From: Vescimonas cirricatena
GTDB taxonomy: Bacteria > Bacillota > Clostridia > Oscillospirales > Oscillospiraceae
Reading direction: 5' to 3'
Length of the DNA: 64,000 nucleotides
Assembly: GCF_020687045.1 (NCBI RefSeq)
Contig: NZ_JAJEPW010000006.1
Coordinates: 15,827 to 79,826, forward strand
The notes below the pieces were generated by a model, which searched no databases, was not told the origin of the DNA, and saw only the letters and a program-made list of their open reading frames with translations. Position 1 is the stretch's first letter, and every line of letters begins with the position of its first letter. Of the stretch, positions 24,875 through 33,633 are shown piece by piece. The translations under genes were made by a program, and so were the position numbers.

Positions 24875-26266
24875 ATGCTGTTTTCCAGTCTGCCGTTTCT
24901 CTTTTATTTTCTTCCCTGCGCCCTGGGGCTTTACTTCCTGGTCCCCCGGCGGCTGAAAAACGCCGCGCTGCTGCTGTGCAGTCTGGTGTTCTACGCCTGG
25001 GGCGAGCCCCGATTTGTGCTGTTTATGGCCGCCGCCATTTTACAGGGCTATGCCGCCGCCCGGCTCATGGAGCGGTATCCCCGGCGGAAGCGGCTGCTGC
25101 TGACCCTGTCCGCCGTGCTGAGCCTGGGGATGCTGGCCTACTGTAAGTATGCCGACTTCCTGATCTCCGGCTTCAACGCCGTCACCGGCCTGTCGGTGCC
25201 TCTGCTGCGGATGGCCCTGCCCATCGGCATCAGCTTCTATACCTTCCAGATCCTCAGCTATGTCATCGACGTGTACCGGGGGGACGCCCCGGCCCAGCGG
25301 AACCTCATTGACCTGGCGGCGTATATCGCCATGTACCCCCAGCTGGTGGCGGGCCCCATCGTCCGCTACGCCGACGTGGCCCCCCAGCTGCGAAGCCGCA
25401 CCCACACGGTGCAGGACGCGGCTCTGGGGGCCCGCCGCTTTGTGCTGGGCCTGGGGAAAAAGGTACTGCTTGCCAACGTCCTGTATGAGCTGGTGACGGT
25501 GTATCAGCAGAGCGGGCAGAAAACGGTGCTACTGACCTGGCTGTACGCCGCGGCGTATATGCTCCATGTGTACTTCGACTTCTCCGGCTACAGCGACATG
25601 GCCATCGGCCTGGGCCGCATCATGGGCTTCCGCTTTGCCGAGAACTTCCGCTATCCCTTTGTGTCCGGCAGTCTCACGGAATTCTGGCGGCGCTGGCACA
25701 TCAGTCTGGGGTCCTGGTTCCGGGACTATGTGTATATCCCCCTGGGCGGCAACCGGGTGCGGCTGGGACGCTGGGTGCGGAACCTGGTGATCGTGTGGGG
25801 CCTGACGGGCCTGTGGCACGGGGCCGCCTGGAACTTCGTGGCCTGGGGCCTGTATTTTGCCGCGTTCCTGCTGCTGGAAAAGCTGTTTCTGGGCCGGTGG
25901 CTGAAGCGTGTCCCGCTGCTGGGCCATGTGTATGTGCTGCTGGCGGCGCTTTTCAGCTTCGTGCTGTTTGATGCCGCGTCTGTCCCCGCCGCCCTGGGGA
26001 CTGCCGGGGGCCTGCTGGGCCTGGGGGGCCTGCCCCTGTGGGACAGCGGCGCCCTCTACTATCTGCGCAGCTATGCCCCGGTGCTGCTGATCGCTGCCCT
26101 TGGCTCCACGCCGCTGCCTGCCGCCCTGTGCCGCCGGATCGCCGCCGGACGGGCCGGGCGGGTGCTGGACGCGCTGGAGCCTGCGGCGCTGCTGGCCCTG
26201 CTGGCGGTGTGCACGGCGTTTCTGGTCAGCGGCTCCGCCAATCCCTTCCTGTATTTCCGGTTCTGA
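24875..26266 (+). CDS. MBOAT family membrane O-acyltransferase
   Basis: A 463-residue polytopic protein of the AlgI/DltB type with about eleven membrane helices. The signature EFWRRWHISLGSWFRDYVYI, PLGGNR and the invariant histidine in TGLWHGAAWNF are present. Such enzymes move acyl groups across the membrane to surface polysaccharides or teichoic acids. The gene starts 12 bases after the lipoprotein gene and is followed by a DHHW protein that probably completes the transfer on the outer face. No D-alanine ligase genes are nearby, so acetylation of an exopolysaccharide is more likely than teichoic-acid alanylation. Confidence 0.92.
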   Translation: MLFSSLPFLFYFLPCALGLYFLVPRRLKNAALLLCSLVFYAWGEPRFVLFMAAAILQGYAAARLMERYPRRKRLLLTLSAVLSLGMLAYCKYADFLISGFNAVTGLSVPLLRMALPIGISFYTFQILSYVIDVYRGDAPAQRNLIDLAAYIAMYPQLVAGPIVRYADVAPQLRSRTHTVQDAALGARRFVLGLGKKVLLANVLYELVTVYQQSGQKTVLLTWLYAAAYMLHVYFDFSGYSDMAIGLGRIMGFRFAENFRYPFVSGSLTEFWRRWHISLGSWFRDYVYIPLGGNRVRLGRWVRNLVIVWGLTGLWHGAAWNFVAWGLYFAAFLLLEKLFLGRWLKRVPLLGHVYVLLAALFSFVLFDAASVPAALGTAGGLLGLGGLPLWDSGALYYLRSYAPVLLIAALGSTPLPAALCRRIAAGRAGRVLDALEPAALLALLAVCTAFLVSGSANPFLYFRF

Positions 26267-26276
26267 GGAGGTGCAC

Positions 26277-27371
26277 ATGAAGACCAAGCAAATCATCACC
26301 GTGTGCCTGCTGGCGGGCTTTCTGGCGGGCTTCGGCCTGTGGGGCCTGCTGCGGACCCCGGGGGACGTGTCCCAGGCGGAGCGCCGCCCCCTGGCCCAGT
26401 GGCCGGAGCTTACCGTCTCCGGCTTCCTGTCCGGCCAGTATGCCGGCAAGCTGGAGCACGCCGCCGCCGACCAGTTCCCCCTGCGGGAGCAGTTCCGTAC
26501 CCTGCGCTCCCTGGTGTCCTATGACCTGCTGGGCCAGCGGGACGTGGACGGGGTGTATCTCTCCGGGGGCTATGCCGCCAAGCTGGACTTCCCCCTGAAC
26601 ACCGGTTCCGTGGACCGGGCCGCCCAGCGCTTCCAGTATGTGTACGACACCTATCTGGCCGGGACGGAGGCCAACGTCTATCTCTCCGTGATCCCGGACA
26701 AGGGGTATTTCCTGGCCCCGGCCTCCGGCCGCCCGGCCATGGACTATGACGCCTTGGTGTCCCGGCTGCGGGAGGGCACGCCGGAGATGACGTATATCGA
26801 CCTGTTTGACCGGCTGACCCTGGAGGACTATTACCGCACCGACACCCACTGGCGGCAGGAGCGGCTTCCTGCCGCGGCCCGGTATCTGGCCGCCGCCATG
26901 GGGGCGGACGCCGCCGCGGATTACACGGAGGTGACCCTGGACCGCCCCTTCTATGGGGTGTATTCCGGGTACGCGGCCCTGCCCCTGGCCGGGGAGACCC
27001 TGCGCTATCTCACCAACGACACCATCGCCGCCTGCCGGGTCACCAATTATGAGACCGGCGGGGAAGGCCCGGTGTACGACCTGGAAAAGGCCCGGGGCAG
27101 CGACCCGTATGAGCTGTTTCTGTCCGGGTCCGTGTCCCTGCTGACGGTGGAGAGTCCCAACGCCCGGACGGACCGGGAGCTGGTGATCTTCCGGGATTCC
27201 TTCGCCTCCAGCCTGGCCCCGTTGCTGCTGGAGGGCTACAGCAGGGTCACTCTGGTGGATATCCGCTATCTGTCCCCCACCCAGCTGGGCCGTTATCTGA
27301 CCTTCACCGATCAGGACGTGCTGTTTCTGTACAGCACCGGTGTGCTGAACAACAGCAGCACCCTGAAATAA
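26277..27371 (+). CDS. DHHW/AlgJ-like surface O-acetylation protein
   Basis: The 364-residue protein has a signal anchor (IITVCLLAGFLAGFGLW), then an SGNH-like fold as in AlgX/AlgJ. RRPLAQWPELT near the start, the motif DTHWRQE (catalytic D and H) and a serine context RDSFASSL later. DHHW-family proteins sit next to MBOAT enzymes and probably transfer the acyl group onto the polymer outside the cell. Start at 26277 follows GAGGAGGTG; the longer open frame overlaps MBOAT and is ignored. It is the last gene of the operon. Confidence 0.85.
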   Translation: MKTKQIITVCLLAGFLAGFGLWGLLRTPGDVSQAERRPLAQWPELTVSGFLSGQYAGKLEHAAADQFPLREQFRTLRSLVSYDLLGQRDVDGVYLSGGYAAKLDFPLNTGSVDRAAQRFQYVYDTYLAGTEANVYLSVIPDKGYFLAPASGRPAMDYDALVSRLREGTPEMTYIDLFDRLTLEDYYRTDTHWRQERLPAAARYLAAAMGADAAADYTEVTLDRPFYGVYSGYAALPLAGETLRYLTNDTIAACRVTNYETGGEGPVYDLEKARGSDPYELFLSGSVSLLTVESPNARTDRELVIFRDSFASSLAPLLLEGYSRVTLVDIRYLSPTQLGRYLTFTDQDVLFLYSTGVLNNSSTLK

Positions 27372-27374
27372 TTC

Positions 27375-27420
27375 TCAGCTTGTCAAAAAAGCCTTTTTGA
27401 CAAGCTGAGTGCGGTTTTTC
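27375..27420 (+). terminator. Terminator of the DUF4358-MBOAT-DHHW operon
   Basis: A 16-bp inverted repeat (CTCAGCTTGTCAAAAA type arms) with a short loop is followed by TGCGGTTTTT. Confidence 0.85.
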
Positions 27421-27594
27421 AGAACTTAAAAAGTTCTGAAAAACCTGTGATTGCAAACGAAAGACACCCCTGATGGGTTTCTTTCGTAACTATCTTCCTT
27501 TCCGATGGCGGAAAATCTCCGAGTTTTTCGACAGTCTCCCCGCCGCCTGCCTCCGCAGGGGCGGTTTTCTCGTTTACAATTTGTTTACAGAAAA
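27421..27594 (+). other. Hairpin-rich spacer upstream of ctsR
   Basis: This stretch has no gene. It holds a small CAGAACTT/AAGTTCTG hairpin (about 27420-27439), an ACGAAAGACACCC/GGGTTTCTTTCGT hairpin (27458-27488) and a GC-rich hairpin followed by TTTTCTCG (27538-27571). They isolate ctsR from upstream transcription. Confidence 0.55.
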
Positions 27595-27673
27595 GGTCAA
27601 AGAAAGTCAAAATATCCTATTGACATTTTGAAACCCGGTGGTATACTATAGCCAAAGGTCAAAGAAAGGCAAA
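27595..27673 (+). promoter_or_regulatory. ctsR promoter flanked by two CtsR boxes
   Basis: GGTCAAA-GAA-AGTCAAA at 27595-27611 is an exact CtsR heptad repeat, and GGTCAAA-GAA-AGGCAAA at 27657-27673 is a second with one change. Between them lie TTGACA (27620-27625) and TATACT (27642-27647), spaced 16 bp. This fits autoregulation of the heat-shock operon by CtsR. Confidence 0.92.
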
Positions 27674-27713
27674 GTCAGATAGACCGAATCGAAACAGAAA
27701 GGAAGTGAAGGGC

Positions 27714-28163
27714 TTGGGTACATCGGATATGATCGCCCGGTTCATCCAGGCGGAGCTGGAGGAGGCCAACGGGGTTCTGGAGCTGCAGCGCAGCGACCTG
27801 GCCCAACGCTTTGGCTGCGTCCCCAGCCAGATCAATTATGTGATGTCCACCCGGTTTTCTCCGGAGCACGGCTACATTGTGGAGTCGCGCCGGGGCGGCG
27901 GGGGCTACATCCGCATCACCCGGGTGCAGGTGGATCGCCACACGCTTTTGATGCACGTCATCAACTCCGTGGGCGATACGCTGGACCTGGCCAGCGCCCG
28001 GGCCATTCTTTCAAACCTGGTCCAATCCCAGGCGGTGGAGCGGAACGTGGCGCAGACCCTTCTGTGGGCCGTGTCCGACAATTCCCTCCGCTCCGTTCCC
28101 AAGGACCGGCGGGACGATCTCCGGGCCAGTATTTTCAAGCAGGTGCTGATCCACCTGGTTTGA
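27714..28163 (+). CDS. ctsR: Heat-shock repressor CtsR
   Basis: The protein (149 residues from TTG 27714) begins GTSDMIARFIQ and contains the CtsR winged-helix signature CVPSQINYVMSTRFSPEHGY followed by the glycine wing RRGGGGYIRI. TTG at 27714 aligns best with other CtsR starts and is ten bases from GGA; the GTG at 27705 is too close to that site. CtsR represses class III heat-shock genes (clpC and clpP operons) and is released at high temperature. Its boxes flank the operon promoter. Confidence 0.93.
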   Translation: MGTSDMIARFIQAELEEANGVLELQRSDLAQRFGCVPSQINYVMSTRFSPEHGYIVESRRGGGGYIRITRVQVDRHTLLMHVINSVGDTLDLASARAILSNLVQSQAVERNVAQTLLWAVSDNSLRSVPKDRRDDLRASIFKQVLIHLV

Positions 28164-28187
28164 GTTTTCAATAAGGAGGCAATCATT

Positions 28188-28634
28188 ATGAAATGTCAGA
28201 ACTGCGGAAAGAACGAAGCAACGTTTTACTATAAGAGCAACATCAACGGCCGGGTCATGGAGAGCCATCTGTGCCCCGAATGCGCCCGTCAGCTGGGCCT
28301 GGTGCAGGATATGCGCCGCCCCATGATGAGCAGCTTCTGGGACGATGACGATTTCTTCACCCGTCCCTTCCGGATGCTGGAGCCCCTGCTGGGCGGCTTC
28401 GGTAGCCGCCTGCTGACGGAGTTCCCGGAACCCGTGGACGTGACCCAGCAGGCCCGCCGCGCGGCGGAGGAGCCCCGGGAGGACAACCTGGTCCAGGGCG
28501 ATGAGCGGGAGAAGCTCAGCCGCCAGCGCCAGCGCAACGCCCTGGAGACCCAGCTGCGCCACGCCGTGGAAACCGAGAACTTCGAGGAAGCCGCTAAGCT
28601 CCGGGACCAGCTGCGGTCCCTGCCCCAGGCGTAA
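28188..28634 (+). CDS. mcsA: McsA-like zinc-finger protein with UVR motif
   Basis: The N-terminus has two CxxC pairs (MKCQNCGKNEAT and HLCPECARQLG) forming one zinc site. The C-terminus is a UvrB/UvrC motif (AVETENFEEAAKLRDQLRSL). Bacillus McsA has a second zinc site before the UVR motif; it is absent here and replaced by an acidic linker (WDDDDFF). In Bacillus McsA activates the arginine kinase McsB, but no mcsB gene lies in this operon, so this protein may serve ClpC or CtsR directly. Confidence 0.85.
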   Translation: MKCQNCGKNEATFYYKSNINGRVMESHLCPECARQLGLVQDMRRPMMSSFWDDDDFFTRPFRMLEPLLGGFGSRLLTEFPEPVDVTQQARRAAEEPREDNLVQGDEREKLSRQRQRNALETQLRHAVETENFEEAAKLRDQLRSLPQA

Positions 28635-28669
28635 GCGTTACGCCGATCAACCGAAAGGAAGTGTAAACT

Positions 28670-31132
28670 ATGATGGAAAATAAATTCACCCCCCGTGCGG
28701 AGGAATCCCTGCGGCTGGCCCAGGAGGCCGCCGAGGAAATGGGCCACGGCTATGTGGGCAGCGAGCACCTGCTGCTGGGCCTGATGCGTGAGGAGGAGGG
28801 CATTGCCCACCGCGTCCTGGAGGAAGCGGGCCTCACCGATGATATGATCTGCGATGTGCTGCATCGCAGCGTGGGCACCGGCCTTTCCGGCGCGGCTCCC
28901 TCCCAGGGGCTGACCCCCCGGGCCAAGAGCGCCGTGGAGCTGGCCGTGTCCGAAGCGTCCCGCACCGGCGCGGGCTACATTGGTACCGAGCATCTGCTGA
29001 TGGGCCTGCTGCGTGAGGGCAACAATATGGCCATCCGGGTGCTGCGCACCGTGGGCATCGACCCCAAGAAGCTGTACAGCGCCGTGGTGAAAAAGATCAA
29101 CGAAGCGCCCCGGGCCGCAGCCGCCGCAGGCGGCAATTCCGCCGCTCCCTCCCGGGAGGACGGCAAGAAGGGCGGCGCTCTGGCGGAGTTTACCCGCGAT
29201 TTGACCGAGGCCGCCCGCAGCGGGAAGCTGGACCCTGTCATCGGCCGGGAAAAGGAGATCGCCCGGGTCATCCAGATCCTGTCCCGCCGCACCAAGAACA
29301 ACCCCGTGCTGATCGGTGAGCCCGGCGTGGGCAAAACCGCCATCGCCGAGGGCCTGGCCCAGCGCATCGTGGCCGCCGACGTGCCCGAGGACCTGCTGGA
29401 CAAGCGGGTCCTGTCCCTGGACCTGTCCGGCATGGTGGCCGGTACCAAGTACCGGGGCGAGTTTGAGGAGCGCATCAAGAACACCATCAACGAGGTGAAG
29501 AAGGCCGGCAACGTCATCCTGTTCATCGACGAGCTGCACACCATCGTGGGCGCAGGCTCCGCCGAGGGCGCGGTGGACGCCGCCAACATCCTCAAGCCTG
29601 CTCTGTCCCGGGGCGAGATCCGGGTCATCGGCGCCACCACCCTCAACGAGTACCGCAAGTACATTGAGAAGGACGCCGCCCTGGAGCGCCGGTTCCAGCC
29701 CATCACCGTGGGCGAGCCCTCTCCCGAGGCCACGCTGGAGATCCTGAAGGGCTTGCGGGACAAGTATGAGGCCCACCATCACCTGACCATCACCGACGGG
29801 GCCCTGGAGGCCGCCGTGCGGCTGTCCCGCCGGTATATCAACGACCGTTTCCTGCCGGACAAGGCCATCGACCTGATGGACGAGGCCGCCAGCCAGGTGC
29901 GTATGTCCGCCGAGTCCGCCTCCCCCGATCTGAAGGATCTGGAGGAGAAGATCGCCGCCCTGCACCGGGAGAAGGAGGAGGCCGTCACCGCCCAGGACTT
30001 CGAGAAGGCCGCCCAGCTGCGGGATATCGAGAAGGACTATCAGGAGCAGGTGGAAATTGAGCGCGACAAGTGGCACAAGCAGATGTCCGCCAACCGCGGC
30101 ACCGTCACCGAGGACGACATCGCCAAGGTGGTGGCCGGCTGGACCGGCATTCCCGTCACCCGCCTGACGGAAGACGAAAGCCAGCGGCTGCTGCAGCTGG
30201 AGAAGGTCCTGCATGAGCGGGTGGTGGGCCAGGACGAGGCCGTGGCCGCCGTGGCCAAGGCCATCCGCCGCAGCCGTGTGGGTCTGAAGGATCCCAAGCG
30301 GCCCATCGGCTCCTTCCTGTTCCTGGGCCCCACTGGCGTTGGCAAGACCGAGCTGTGCAAGACCCTGGCCGAGGCCATGTTCGGCGACGAGAATGCCATG
30401 ATCCGCATCGACATGTCCGAGTACATGGAGAAGCACACGGTGTCCCGTCTGGTGGGTTCGCCTCCCGGATACGTGGGTCACGAGGAGGGCGGCCAGCTGA
30501 CGGAAAAGGTGCGCCGTAAGCCCTATTCCGTGGTGCTGTTCGACGAGATCGAGAAGGCCCACCCCGATGTGTGGAACATCCTGCTGCAAATTCTGGAGGA
30601 TGGCATTGTCACCGACTCCCAGGGCCGCCGGGTGGACTTCAAGAACACCATCATCGTCATGACCTCCAACGTGGGGGCCAAGAATATTACCGCCGCCGAC
30701 ACGCCTCTGGGCTTTGACGGCAGCGGTGAGGCGGCCAAGCGCACCGAGGAGGAGCGGTTTGCACGCATCAAGGACGCCGTTATGGCGGAGCTGCGCCAGA
30801 CCTTCCGTCCGGAGTTCCTGAACCGTATCGACGAGATCATCGTGTTCCACCAGCTGACGGAGGAGAACATCCGCAGCATCGCCCGCCGGATGCTGGATAC
30901 CATCGGCAGCCGCATGGCCGCCCAGGGCATCACCCTCCAGGCGGACGACGATGCCGTGGCCGCTCTGGCCAAGGACGGCTTCGATTCCCGCTACGGCGCC
31001 CGTCCCCTGCGCCGCACCCTCCAGAATGAAGTGGAGGACGTGGTGGCCGAACAGATGCTGGATGGTCAGCTGAAGTCCGGCGACACCGCCCACGTCCGTC
31101 TGAAGGACGACAAGGTGGTCATCGAAAAGTAA
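28670..31132 (+). CDS. clpC: AAA+ unfoldase ClpC
   Basis: An 820-residue Hsp100 protein. Two Clp N-repeats occupy ~1-145. The first AAA module has Walker A GEPGVGKTAIAEGLA and Walker B ILFIDELHTIVG. The middle UVR-type coiled coil (EAVTAQDFEKAAQLRDIE) is the adaptor-binding region that identifies ClpC rather than ClpB. The second AAA module has GPTGVGKTELCKTLAE and VVLFDEIEKAHPD. It unfolds proteins for ClpP and is here under CtsR. It follows mcsA directly, without mcsB. Confidence 0.96.
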   Translation: MMENKFTPRAEESLRLAQEAAEEMGHGYVGSEHLLLGLMREEEGIAHRVLEEAGLTDDMICDVLHRSVGTGLSGAAPSQGLTPRAKSAVELAVSEASRTGAGYIGTEHLLMGLLREGNNMAIRVLRTVGIDPKKLYSAVVKKINEAPRAAAAAGGNSAAPSREDGKKGGALAEFTRDLTEAARSGKLDPVIGREKEIARVIQILSRRTKNNPVLIGEPGVGKTAIAEGLAQRIVAADVPEDLLDKRVLSLDLSGMVAGTKYRGEFEERIKNTINEVKKAGNVILFIDELHTIVGAGSAEGAVDAANILKPALSRGEIRVIGATTLNEYRKYIEKDAALERRFQPITVGEPSPEATLEILKGLRDKYEAHHHLTITDGALEAAVRLSRRYINDRFLPDKAIDLMDEAASQVRMSAESASPDLKDLEEKIAALHREKEEAVTAQDFEKAAQLRDIEKDYQEQVEIERDKWHKQMSANRGTVTEDDIAKVVAGWTGIPVTRLTEDESQRLLQLEKVLHERVVGQDEAVAAVAKAIRRSRVGLKDPKRPIGSFLFLGPTGVGKTELCKTLAEAMFGDENAMIRIDMSEYMEKHTVSRLVGSPPGYVGHEEGGQLTEKVRRKPYSVVLFDEIEKAHPDVWNILLQILEDGIVTDSQGRRVDFKNTIIVMTSNVGAKNITAADTPLGFDGSGEAAKRTEEERFARIKDAVMAELRQTFRPEFLNRIDEIIVFHQLTEENIRSIARRMLDTIGSRMAAQGITLQADDDAVAALAKDGFDSRYGARPLRRTLQNEVEDVVAEQMLDGQLKSGDTAHVRLKDDKVVIEK

Positions 31133-31134
31133 AA

Positions 31135-31172
31135 ATCATGCCCGGCGGCAAAAGCCGCCGGGCATGATTAAC
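31135..31172 (+). terminator. Terminator of the ctsR operon
   Basis: A 16-bp perfect stem (AATCATGCCCGGCGGC and complement) with an AAAA loop. The T-tail is minimal. Confidence 0.7.
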
Positions 31173-31210
31173 TGTCCCAAAAGAGCAAAGCCCTTTTTGA
31201 ACAAAGTGTT

Positions 31211-32416
31211 TTACGCCTTCACCAGCTCCACCAGCACCTGCACCATCTTTTCCATGGACGGCACGGGGATGAACTCATGGACGCCGTGGAAGTTTGCACC
31301 GCCGGTGCACAGGTTGGGGCAGGGAATGTCCCGCTCCCAGGAGAGCCGCGCCCCGTCGGTGCCGCCCCGGATGGGAACGATTACCGGCTCCACGCCCACG
31401 GCCTCCATGGCGGCCTTGGCGTTTTCGATCAGCTCCATATGGGGCCGGATCTTCTCCTTCATGTTGTAATAGCTGTCCTTCATGTCCAGGCGGAAGGTGC
31501 CCTGGCCCCACTGATCGTTCAGATAGGCGGTCAGCCGCTCCACAAAGGCCTTCCGGGCGTTGAACTTCTCCAGGTCGTGGTCCCGGATGATGGCGTGCAG
31601 CACCACCTGGCTCTCGTTTCCGGCCAGGTCCGTCACATGGTAGAAGCCCTCGTAGCCCTCCGTGTGGGCGGGAGCCTCCGCCGCAGGCAGCAGGGAGATG
31701 AACTGGTTGGCCAGCAGGATGGCATTTTTCATCTTGTTCTTGGCGGAGCCGGGATGGATGTTCACGCCCTCCACCGTCAGGGTCACGGCGGCGGCATTGA
31801 AGTTCTCGTACTCGATCTCCCCCAGCTCGCCGCCGTCCACGGTGTAGGCCGCCTGGGCGGGGAACTTTTCCGGATCAAAGTGATCGGCGCCCTTGCCCAC
31901 CTCCTCGTCGGGGGTGAAGCACACGGCGATGGCCCGGTGCGGGACCTCCGGATGGGCCAGCAGGTATTCGCAGGCGGTGACGATCTCCGCCACGCCGGCC
32001 TTGTCGTCGGCTCCCAGCAGGGTGGTGCCGTCGGTGACGATCAGCTCCTGGCCGATGTACCGCTCCAGGAAGGGGAAGTCCTTCACCTTCAGGCTCCCGG
32101 CCTTCTTCAAGGGCAGGTCCCCGCCCTGATAGGTGACGATCTCCGGATGGATGTCCGCCCCGCTGACGGCGGGGGAGGTGTCCATGTGGGCGATGAGGCC
32201 CAGGGCCGGAGCCTGGCACCCGGGGGTGGCGGGCAGCAGGGCATACACATAGCCGTTGTCGTCCATGTGGGCCCCCTCCAGGCCCAGCTCTGCCAGCTCC
32301 TGGGCCAGATACCGGCCCAGAACCTTCTGGTGGTCGGTGGTGGGGACGGTGTCCGACGTCTCGCTGGAGGTGGTGTCGAAGGACACATATTTCAGAAAAC
32401 GCTGGGTAACTTCCAT
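31211..32416 (-). CDS. pepT: Peptidase T (tripeptide aminopeptidase)
   Basis: The 401-residue protein has the di-zinc M20 residues in order: IAHMDTSP, LLGADDKAG, FTPDEEVGKG and DGGELGEIEYE, and the C-terminal PIRGGTDGARLS and GGANFHGVHEF. Peptidase T releases N-terminal residues from tripeptides in the cytoplasm. Start at 32416 follows GGAGGGAA; the open frame upstream covers the promoter region and is not coding. Confidence 0.95.
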   Translation of the reverse strand: MEVTQRFLKYVSFDTTSSETSDTVPTTDHQKVLGRYLAQELAELGLEGAHMDDNGYVYALLPATPGCQAPALGLIAHMDTSPAVSGADIHPEIVTYQGGDLPLKKAGSLKVKDFPFLERYIGQELIVTDGTTLLGADDKAGVAEIVTACEYLLAHPEVPHRAIAVCFTPDEEVGKGADHFDPEKFPAQAAYTVDGGELGEIEYENFNAAAVTLTVEGVNIHPGSAKNKMKNAILLANQFISLLPAAEAPAHTEGYEGFYHVTDLAGNESQVVLHAIIRDHDLEKFNARKAFVERLTAYLNDQWGQGTFRLDMKDSYYNMKEKIRPHMELIENAKAAMEAVGVEPVIVPIRGGTDGARLSWERDIPCPNLCTGGANFHGVHEFIPVPSMEKMVQVLVELVKA

Positions 32417-32449
32417 GATGGTTTCCCTCCGTAAATTGGATTTGCCCCC

Positions 32450-32479
32450 AGTATAACACACCCGCCGCCCCGCCGTCAA
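32450..32479 (-). promoter_or_regulatory. Promoter of pepT
   Basis: Minus strand: TTGACG (32479-32474), 18-bp spacer, TATACT (32455-32450). Confidence 0.7.
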
Positions 32480-32492
32480 TCCGGGGGAAGCC

Positions 32493-32557
32493 GTCCCGGG
32501 ACAAAGAGGGACGTCCCGGGCAGGGCCGGTTTTGTCCCGGGCGGAAGCGGGACAAAA
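32493..32557. repeat. Array of GTCCCGGG boxes upstream of pepT
   Basis: GTCCCGGG occurs at 32493, 32513 and 32534, at steps of 20 and 21 bp. The first copy extends to the palindrome GTCCCGGGAC, GGGACGTCCC lies at 32508-32517, and the last copy is part of the inverted repeat TTTTGTCCCG/CGGGACAAAA (32530-32557). The array starts 14 bp upstream of the pepT -35 element, the usual place for an activator or repressor array. Confidence 0.6.
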
Positions 32558-32577
32558 CGAAACAGGCAGATCCGTGC

Positions 32578-32616
32578 AAAGCGCCCCCGGCGGAAATCCG
32601 CCGGGGGCGCTTTTTC
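32578..32616. terminator. Terminator after tsaD
   Basis: GCGCCCCCGGCGGA pairs with its complement across a short loop; five Ts follow on the plus strand and a weaker T-run on the minus strand used by tsaD. Confidence 0.65.
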
Positions 32617-33633
32617 TCAATAGAAGATGTCGTCCAGCTCCATGGTGGCGTAGGCGTTCAGGTCCAGCCCCGCCCGGCGGCCCGCCAGATACTCATAGTA
32701 TCCCTGGGCCCCGATCATGGCGCCGTTGTCGCCGCACAGCCGCAGGGGCGGCAGGTACAGGCGGTACCCGGCCTTTTCACAGGCCCTCTCCAGGTCTCCC
32801 CGGATGATGGTGTTGGCGGCCACCCCTCCGGCGGCCACGATGCACCGGCGGCCCCGGAGACGGGCGGCCTCCATGGCCCGGGGCACCAGCTCGTCGGACA
32901 CCGCCTGGTTGAAGTCATGGGCCAGGGCGGCGGCGTCCAGAGGCTCCCCCTTCTGCTGGGCGTTGTGGGCCAGGTTCACCACGGCGGTTTTCAGGCCCGA
33001 GAAGCTCATGTCCAGGGGCGCACTCTCCACATGGGCCCGGGGCAGGACGTATTTCCCGCCCGGTGACCGGGCGGCCAGCTGGTCCATGGGCTCCCCGCCG
33101 GGGTACGGCAGGCCCAGCACCCGGGCGGCCTTGTCGAAGCACTCCCCTGCCGCGTCGTCCCGGGTGGCACCCAGGACCTCCATATCCGTGTAGCCCTTCA
33201 CGTCCACGATCAGGGTGTTGCCGCCGGACATGGCCAGGGCCAGAAACGGCGGCTCCAGCTCCGGAAAGGCCAGATAATTGGCGGCGATGTGGCCCCGGAC
33301 GTGGTGCACCGGAATCAGGGGCACCCCCAGGGCATAGGCGGCGGACTTGGCGAAGCTGACCCCCACCAGCACCGCGCCGATAAGGCCCGGGGCGTAGGTC
33401 ACGGCCACGGCGTCAATGTCCCGCCGGGTCAGGCCCGCCTCCCGCAGCGCCTGGTCCGACAGCCCGGCAATGGCCTCCACGTGCTTCCGGGAGGCGATCT
33501 CCGGCACCACGCCGCCATACAGCGCGTGCATATCCGCCTGGGACAAAATGGCATCCGACAGCACCGTCCGCCCGTCCCGCACCACCGCCGCAGCGGTCTC
33601 GTCGCAGGAGGATTCAAATGCTAAAATATTCAC
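32617..33633 (-). CDS. tsaD: tRNA threonylcarbamoyladenosine transferase TsaD
   Basis: The 338-residue protein opens ILAFESSCDETAAAVV and carries the metal-binding HHVRGH motif, then AMSGGNTLIV and the C-terminal VAAGGVAANTIIR segment. It is the catalytic subunit for t6A modification at A37 of ANN-decoding tRNAs. Its partners TsaB and TsaE are not in the window; rimI overlaps its start by four bases, a common arrangement in Firmicutes. Confidence 0.96.
   Translation of the reverse strand: MNILAFESSCDETAAAVVRDGRTVLSDAILSQADMHALYGGVVPEIASRKHVEAIAGLSDQALREAGLTRRDIDAVAVTYAPGLIGAVLVGVSFAKSAAYALGVPLIPVHHVRGHIAANYLAFPELEPPFLALAMSGGNTLIVDVKGYTDMEVLGATRDDAAGECFDKAARVLGLPYPGGEPMDQLAARSPGGKYVLPRAHVESAPLDMSFSGLKTAVVNLAHNAQQKGEPLDAAALAHDFNQAVSDELVPRAMEAARLRGRRCIVAAGGVAANTIIRGDLERACEKAGYRLYLPPLRLCGDNGAMIGAQGYYEYLAGRRAGLDLNAYATMELDDIFY

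Noticed and set aside
24875..26266. DltB for D-alanylation of teichoic acids
   Set aside because: dltA, dltC and dltD are absent; the DHHW partner points to O-acetylation of another polymer.
28289..31093. Antisense frame of over 900 codons opposite clpC
   Set aside because: Same cause; no ribosome site or domain, and ClpC is certain.
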